In this document: positions 60,766 to 64,000 of the stretch, piece by piece
Position numbering within the stretch: the stretch's first letter is position 1
How the letters are laid out: every line of letters begins with the position of its first letter
Assembly (NCBI RefSeq): GCF_022049065.2
Contig: NZ_CP095744.1
Coordinates: forward strand, 1,178,001 to 1,242,000
Source: Niallia sp. Man26
GTDB lineage: Bacteria; Bacillota; Bacilli; Bacillales; Cytobacillaceae
Direction of reading: 5' to 3'
DNA length: 64,000 bases
The notes under the pieces: generated by a model
Told to the model about the DNA's origin: nothing
Database searches by the model: none
The model's input: only the letters and a program-made list of their open reading frames with translations
Position numbers and translations under genes: made by a program

Positions 60766-60914
60766 TTTGTTCACAAAGTTTCTCGTAATGATAGTTAAAA
60801 GAACCATATATGATAACTCGTTCTTTTACTCTTTCTCTGGATACTTTAATTCAAAATTTCTAGACTTTCCAGAGCTTGGGGTAGGTTAGTTTCATTAATT
60901 CCTATAAGGGGCCA

Positions 60915-60941
60915 ATAAAAAAACCGTCAAAGACGGCATTA
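60915..60941 (-). terminator. Minus-strand terminator
   Basis: On the minus strand GCCGTC-TTT-GACGGT is followed by TTTTTTATTGG. It lies directly behind the small minus-strand frame at 60939-61091. Confidence 0.75.
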
Positions 60942-61091
60942 TTTTATTCGAATAATTATATCCTCATATTTAATTAAGATTATCGCTTTAGTTATTGGAT
61001 TTTGGACTTCTAACAAGCCGTTTTCATAGTCAAAAAAAACAAAGTGGATTCTGCTTCTATATATTACTTTCTGACCGAATACAATATGGCA
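60939..61091 (-). pseudogene. Small minus-strand frame, probable gene remnant
   Basis: A 50-codon frame reads ...VFGQKVIYRSRIHFVFFDYE then NGLLEVQNPITKAIILIKYE and ends DIIIRIK, immediately followed by a good terminator. It has no ATG, and an in-frame TGA lies just upstream (61092-61094). A neighbouring frame does have ATG ATG after an AGGATGATG stretch. This looks like a real small gene broken near its start by a frameshift. No family is recognised. Confidence 0.35.
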
Positions 61092-61275
61092 TCATCCTAA
61101 ATGGTATTCAAAAAAATAATATTTGATTTATACAGAAAGTGATGAATAGCTGTATGTAATATTATTTTGGAGTAATTCAAGGATAACATAATCCCGATTA
61201 TTAAGATATGAATATTAAGTAGGAATAAGCTTACTGATTAGGTCAGTATGTATGACAAATTTAAGCATCTTAAAT

Positions 61276-61310
61276 AAAAAAAGTCTGAATCAAACTACTT
61301 CAGACTTAGA
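61276..61310 (-). terminator. Terminator after the RsbR-like gene
   Basis: AAGTCTGA and TCAGACTT pair around ATCAAACTACT; on the minus strand the stem is followed by a run of T. Confidence 0.85.
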
Positions 61311-61361
61311 TTAGTTTATGGGAGACTAATTTTAACTTCATTAATTCTTCTATACTAAATA

Positions 61362-62189
61362 TTATGGATTGATATTGATATACTTTATTGCTTTATGCAA
61401 ACTTGAAAATGTAGTTAGATCCTGCGTTTTAATCCCTAATTGTATCATCGTTTGGGCGATTTCTGGACGTATTCCCGAAAGTATTGTTTTTACACCTACT
61501 AAATTTAAATCATCTATTACTCTAAATAGATGATTTGCTACCATTGTATCAATTATAGGAACCCCTGATAAATCAATAAAAACATGAGATAACCCTAACT
61601 TAGAAACAGATTCTAAAGCCTTCTCCATAAGTTCCTGAGCCCTCTGGGTATCAATATCTCCTATTAATGGTAGAACACCTATATTTTCTGTAATTTGAAT
61701 GACCGGTATAGATAACTCCATTGCTGTTATTTCAGCTGCCTTTATTCGGGAAAGATAATTTTCAGAATAGGATAAACTTAGTAAATGTACAGCTCGATCA
61801 ACAACCGAATCAAAATTAGAAATTATTTTGTAGAACTCAGAAAGAGACATATGATTTTGGATAGCTTCATTTTTTATCATTTCTCCAATTTCATTACGAT
61901 AGAATCTAACTTCCTCTATACCTACATCTAGTGGTAAATTTAATTTTATTAACAATTTTATGCCTTCATTACCCCAATGTGTTAAATGTTGATAGGTCAT
62001 TTCTAAATCATCTGAGATAGATTTTGCAAAAATATCAATTAGGTTTTCTCTCCACTTTTTGAGTTCCTTATCAACTTCCATTGAATAATGATTCAAATCT
62101 GTGGTGTATCGTTGTACTGCTAAACTGGATTTTTTGTCTATTATTTCTGTAGTTATTTTTTGTACAACAATATTTGTTGAAATACTCAT
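61362..62189 (-). CDS. RsbR-family stressosome protein (RsbT co-antagonist)
   Basis: The 275-aa protein has an N-terminal non-haem globin-like sensor (about 20-150) and a C-terminal STAS domain (about 160-270) with VIQITENIGVLPLIGDIDTQ, FIDLSGVPIIDTMVA (site of the RsbT-phosphorylated Thr) and a second phospho-site position in ILSGIRPEIAQ. RsbR paralogues build the stressosome with RsbS and RsbT, which releases RsbT to activate sigma-B. No rsbS or rsbT is nearby, so this is an accessory paralogue such as RsbRB-RsbRD. AAGGTGG upstream supports the start. Confidence 0.9.
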   Translation of the reverse strand: MSISTNIVVQKITTEIIDKKSSLAVQRYTTDLNHYSMEVDKELKKWRENLIDIFAKSISDDLEMTYQHLTHWGNEGIKLLIKLNLPLDVGIEEVRFYRNEIGEMIKNEAIQNHMSLSEFYKIISNFDSVVDRAVHLLSLSYSENYLSRIKAAEITAMELSIPVIQITENIGVLPLIGDIDTQRAQELMEKALESVSKLGLSHVFIDLSGVPIIDTMVANHLFRVIDDLNLVGVKTILSGIRPEIAQTMIQLGIKTQDLTTFSSLHKAIKYININP

Positions 62190-62351
62190 TAGAAAACCAC
62201 CTTTACTAGTTCATATATAATAATTATATCTCAAAAACCTTATAATCAGAATTCCAATGAATAATTATAGATAGCCTCATCCCGTTCAAACTCTCAACTT
62301 CTTAATGAGAGATTTAAAAACTACCATTAACGGGACAGTTTAGTGTTAAAA

Positions 62352-62402
62352 CAAAAAACCCTTAACTAAAGGTTAAATTAGGTAGTTAAGGGTTTTTTGT
62401 TT
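62352..62402. terminator. Terminator after the 63-aa minus-strand gene
   Basis: AAAAAACCCTTAACTA and TAGTTAAGGGTTTTTT form a perfect 16-bp stem with a 14-base loop; symmetric A and T tails. An isolated C-like tail (GGGACAGTTTAGTG) lies at 62332-62345. Confidence 0.92.
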
Positions 62403-62408
62403 TAATTA

Positions 62409-62600
62409 TTAATTACTCTGCTTGGTGGCTATGTCCGTCACTTTTCCTGATTTTCTCAATATATTAAGTTCATTTATCTTTGCGATTTTTTCTATCTCTT
62501 TTAAAAGCGAAGATCTTAGCCATAGAGTGTTTAAAATGGAGACTATTGCCCCAATAACGGTAATCAATATAATTTCTGTTAGCCTTTGTCGTCTGAACAT
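62409..62600 (-). CDS. Small single-helix membrane protein, 63 aa
   Basis: The product begins MFRRQRLTE, continues with one membrane helix (IILITVIGAIVSILNTLW) and ends in a charged, helical cytoplasmic tail (LLKEIEKIAKINELNILRKSG). AGGAGATAACCAACC before the ATG and the terminator behind it support a real gene. The shape resembles small phage-derived or sporulation-related microproteins, but no family is recognised. Confidence 0.6.
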   Translation of the reverse strand: MFRRQRLTEIILITVIGAIVSILNTLWLRSSLLKEIEKIAKINELNILRKSGKVTDIATKQSN

Positions 62601-62655
62601 GGTTGGTTATCTCCTAGGTTTTTTAATTATGCTTTGTTAAATAACATGAATATAT

Positions 62656-62699
62656 ACGCAACAATGGAAGGAACATGGCAGTTTAGTGGAAGAAGGTTT
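62656..62699 (+). repeat. A/B/C repeat, copy 18 (A-C)
   Basis: A box (CGCAACAATGGAAGGA + ACATGGCAG) with C tail TTTAGTGGAAGAAGG, 85 bases before the nucleotidyltransferase gene. Confidence 0.8.
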
Positions 62700-62783
62700 T
62701 GAAAAAATTAGGAGGAAATTCAATGGTTTTGTTGAATCCTAATGGCATGATATCCGTCAATATGCGATTGGGAGTTGTAAAAA

Positions 62784-63539
62784 ATGACTTGGCAGCCTAA
62801 TAAGTTCTCTACTGAAGAAAGATTTGAAGTTGCATATGAAATACTTAATGAGTTACTAAATAAATATAAGAAAAACCTTCTCTCTGTTGCGATAGAAGGA
62901 TCTACCGCAAAGGGAATGGATGGACCTGAATCCGACTTAGAATTAAGAGTAGTAATAAATGGGCGAGAGAGCAGTTGGGAAGCTTTTTTTTACAAAGGTA
63001 TGTTTGTTGGCATTAGTTTTAGTACTCTAGAAAAAATGAAATCGAAAGCAAAGAGTATTGATTATGAGTGGCCAGTAAAAAGTGATTCTCTTTTTACAAG
63101 TAAAGTTTTATATGATTCAACAAATCTCTATGAAGAAATAAGGAATACCGCGAAAGAAGCAGAAGAGCAAGCGGACTTTAACATCTTGATTAAAGATGCA
63201 CTTACTGATATGTATGAACATGTTTATAAGGTTTTTGCATTAAAGGATACAGATTCTATACTTGCTGCGCATGAATCAAGACAAGTTGCATATTGGGCGG
63301 TAATGTCCGTTGGTTTAAAAAATAAGCACAGATATTTATCAAGTAGGGCAATGTATAAAGAAAGTTTTGAGTTGGAATGTTTGCCTGAAGAATTTGAACA
63401 GAAAATACGTGGCTTACTATCTTTAAATACGGATGTCCATAGTTTGAAAAATAATGTGGGAGGATTATGGGTTTCTACTCTTAATTGGATTGAAAATATT
63501 AATATAAATCTTGAAAAAACGGAACTTTCCTTTTTATAA
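62784..63539 (+). CDS. Kanamycin-nucleotidyltransferase-like protein
   Basis: The 251-aa protein has the nucleotidyltransferase motif GSTAKGMDGPESDLEL (GS...D-x-D/E type, about residues 39-54), then a helical C-terminal domain (about 130-245) like that of ANT(4') kanamycin nucleotidyltransferase. Length matches the family. It would transfer AMP from ATP to a hydroxyl group, possibly of an aminoglycoside; actual resistance is not shown, since the second acidic residue of the D-x-D pair is Glu here. GGGAGTTGTAAAAA precedes the ATG. It is another unit of the repeat array. Confidence 0.82.
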   Translation: MTWQPNKFSTEERFEVAYEILNELLNKYKKNLLSVAIEGSTAKGMDGPESDLELRVVINGRESSWEAFFYKGMFVGISFSTLEKMKSKAKSIDYEWPVKSDSLFTSKVLYDSTNLYEEIRNTAKEAEEQADFNILIKDALTDMYEHVYKVFALKDTDSILAAHESRQVAYWAVMSVGLKNKHRYLSSRAMYKESFELECLPEEFEQKIRGLLSLNTDVHSLKNNVGGLWVSTLNWIENININLEKTELSFL

Positions 63540-63641
63540 AAGAGGTACTGTATATCAACTTACTTTGATTCTAAGCATCAGGGTATGCATTTTAAATAAC
63601 TTACAAAAGAAACAGTAACATTGTTTAGGGAGTGAGAAAAA

Positions 63642-64000
63642 ATGGATAAACTACTCCAGCAGTTACAAAGTGTCGGTGTTCATTACATTAAAAGTGATCG
63701 TTTAATCATTTTAGAAATTCTGGAGAATAACATTACTCAAGCTTCAGAAATAGATATGCTAATAAACAAGTTTTTAAACCAACTAAAAAGCAGTAAACTG
63801 AAAAAAGTAAAATTTGAGTGTCCTAAAACATTATTAGATAGCTTGAATATTACTAGAACTAAAATGAAAATTGTTGGTGAAAGGGTTATATATACGAGAT
63901 CTTTTACAACCCCACTAGATAATTTGGTACCAAAATTTGAGGTTTGGTCTATTACTGAACATAACTCTATCTCCTTTTTATCTGAAGTAATGGGTAAAAA
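63642..64000 (+). CDS. Hypothetical protein, 5' end only
   Basis: AGGGAGTGAGAAAAA precedes an ATG opening a frame to the window edge (119 codons). The visible part begins MDKLLQQLQSVGVHYIKSDR and has alternating strands and helices (VIYTRSFTTPLDNL, FEVWSITEHNS). It might be the N-terminal portion of a larger, perhaps acetyltransferase-like, protein, but the diagnostic region lies beyond the window. Confidence 0.6.
   Translation, partial: MDKLLQQLQSVGVHYIKSDRLIILEILENNITQASEIDMLINKFLNQLKSSKLKKVKFECPKTLLDSLNITRTKMKIVGERVIYTRSFTTPLDNLVPKFEVWSITEHNSISFLSEVMGK

Noticed and set aside
57818..62699. CRISPR array as an explanation for the repeated sequence
   Set aside because: Units vary in length and sequence, spacing is irregular with genes between, and there are no cas genes.

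Overview
This is an AT-rich window with strong GGAGG-type ribosome-binding sites, Rho-independent terminators, cre-like sites, an RsbR/STAS protein, DUF3888 and CBO0543 proteins and a LevR/mannose-PTS system. All of this fits a Bacillaceae chromosome (Bacillus, Niallia, Cytobacillus or a relative). I see no rRNA, tRNA or CRISPR array.

Left accessory array (about 0-16 kb). Small, mostly single-gene, mostly plus-strand units follow one another: VOC protein, GNAT enzymes, a 32-aa peptide, DUF4304, an M1 peptidase, a tyrosine recombinase, two DUF3888 proteins, CBO0543, an SDR, an LRR protein, Nudix and HIT-like. Many units end in a terminator, and nearly all are separated by copies of one imperfect repeat. 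The repeat has an A box (consensus CTTATGKCACAAACATGGCAG split as CTTATGKCACAA + ACATGGCAG), followed by a B tail (CATTCCTGTAATAAGTGAA) or a C tail (TTTAGTTGAAGAAGG). Two identical 1,820-bp IS110/IS1111-type elements are inserted exactly at A/C junctions of this repeat. Downstream of their transposase lies a structured segment that I read as a bridge RNA: its four short guides match the repeat and the element's own ends. The layout resembles an integron cassette array with its attC-targeting IS1111 elements, but in a Gram-positive genome.

Between 16 and 19.5 kb lie a ParB-like protein, a decayed IS3 element, an orphan CheY and a small hypothetical gene.

Uronic-acid polysaccharide block (19.5-45.5 kb). 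A minus-strand operon kdgA-kdgK-kduI-kduD degrades unsaturated uronate monomers. On the plus strand follow a secreted alginate-lyase-like enzyme, a LevR-type sigma-54 activator, a HAD phosphatase, a GH88 unsaturated glucuronyl hydrolase, a GH36 alpha-galactosidase, a discoidin-like protein, a GH43 beta-xylosidase, a second secreted lyase, a mannose-family PTS (two IIA, then IIB, IIC, IID), a frameshifted GH43-like gene and the locus's own rpoN. Five clear -24/-12 promoters tie these genes into one sigma-54 regulon. The implied route is extracellular lyase, PTS import, cleavage by cytoplasmic GH88/GH36/GH43, then KduI-KduD-KdgK-KdgA into central metabolism.

Redox/efflux block (45.7-57.6 kb). 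It holds a FAD monooxygenase, three aldo/keto reductases, an SDR and two MFS exporters, governed by two MerR, one TetR and one AraC regulator. Two 19-bp-spacer MerR promoters are visible.

Right accessory array (57.8-64 kb). The same A/B/C repeat reappears between small hypothetical genes (a zinc-site protein, a SUKH-like protein), an RsbR paralogue, a kanamycin-nucleotidyltransferase-like gene and a cut-off last gene. The repeat is absent from the 42 kb in between.
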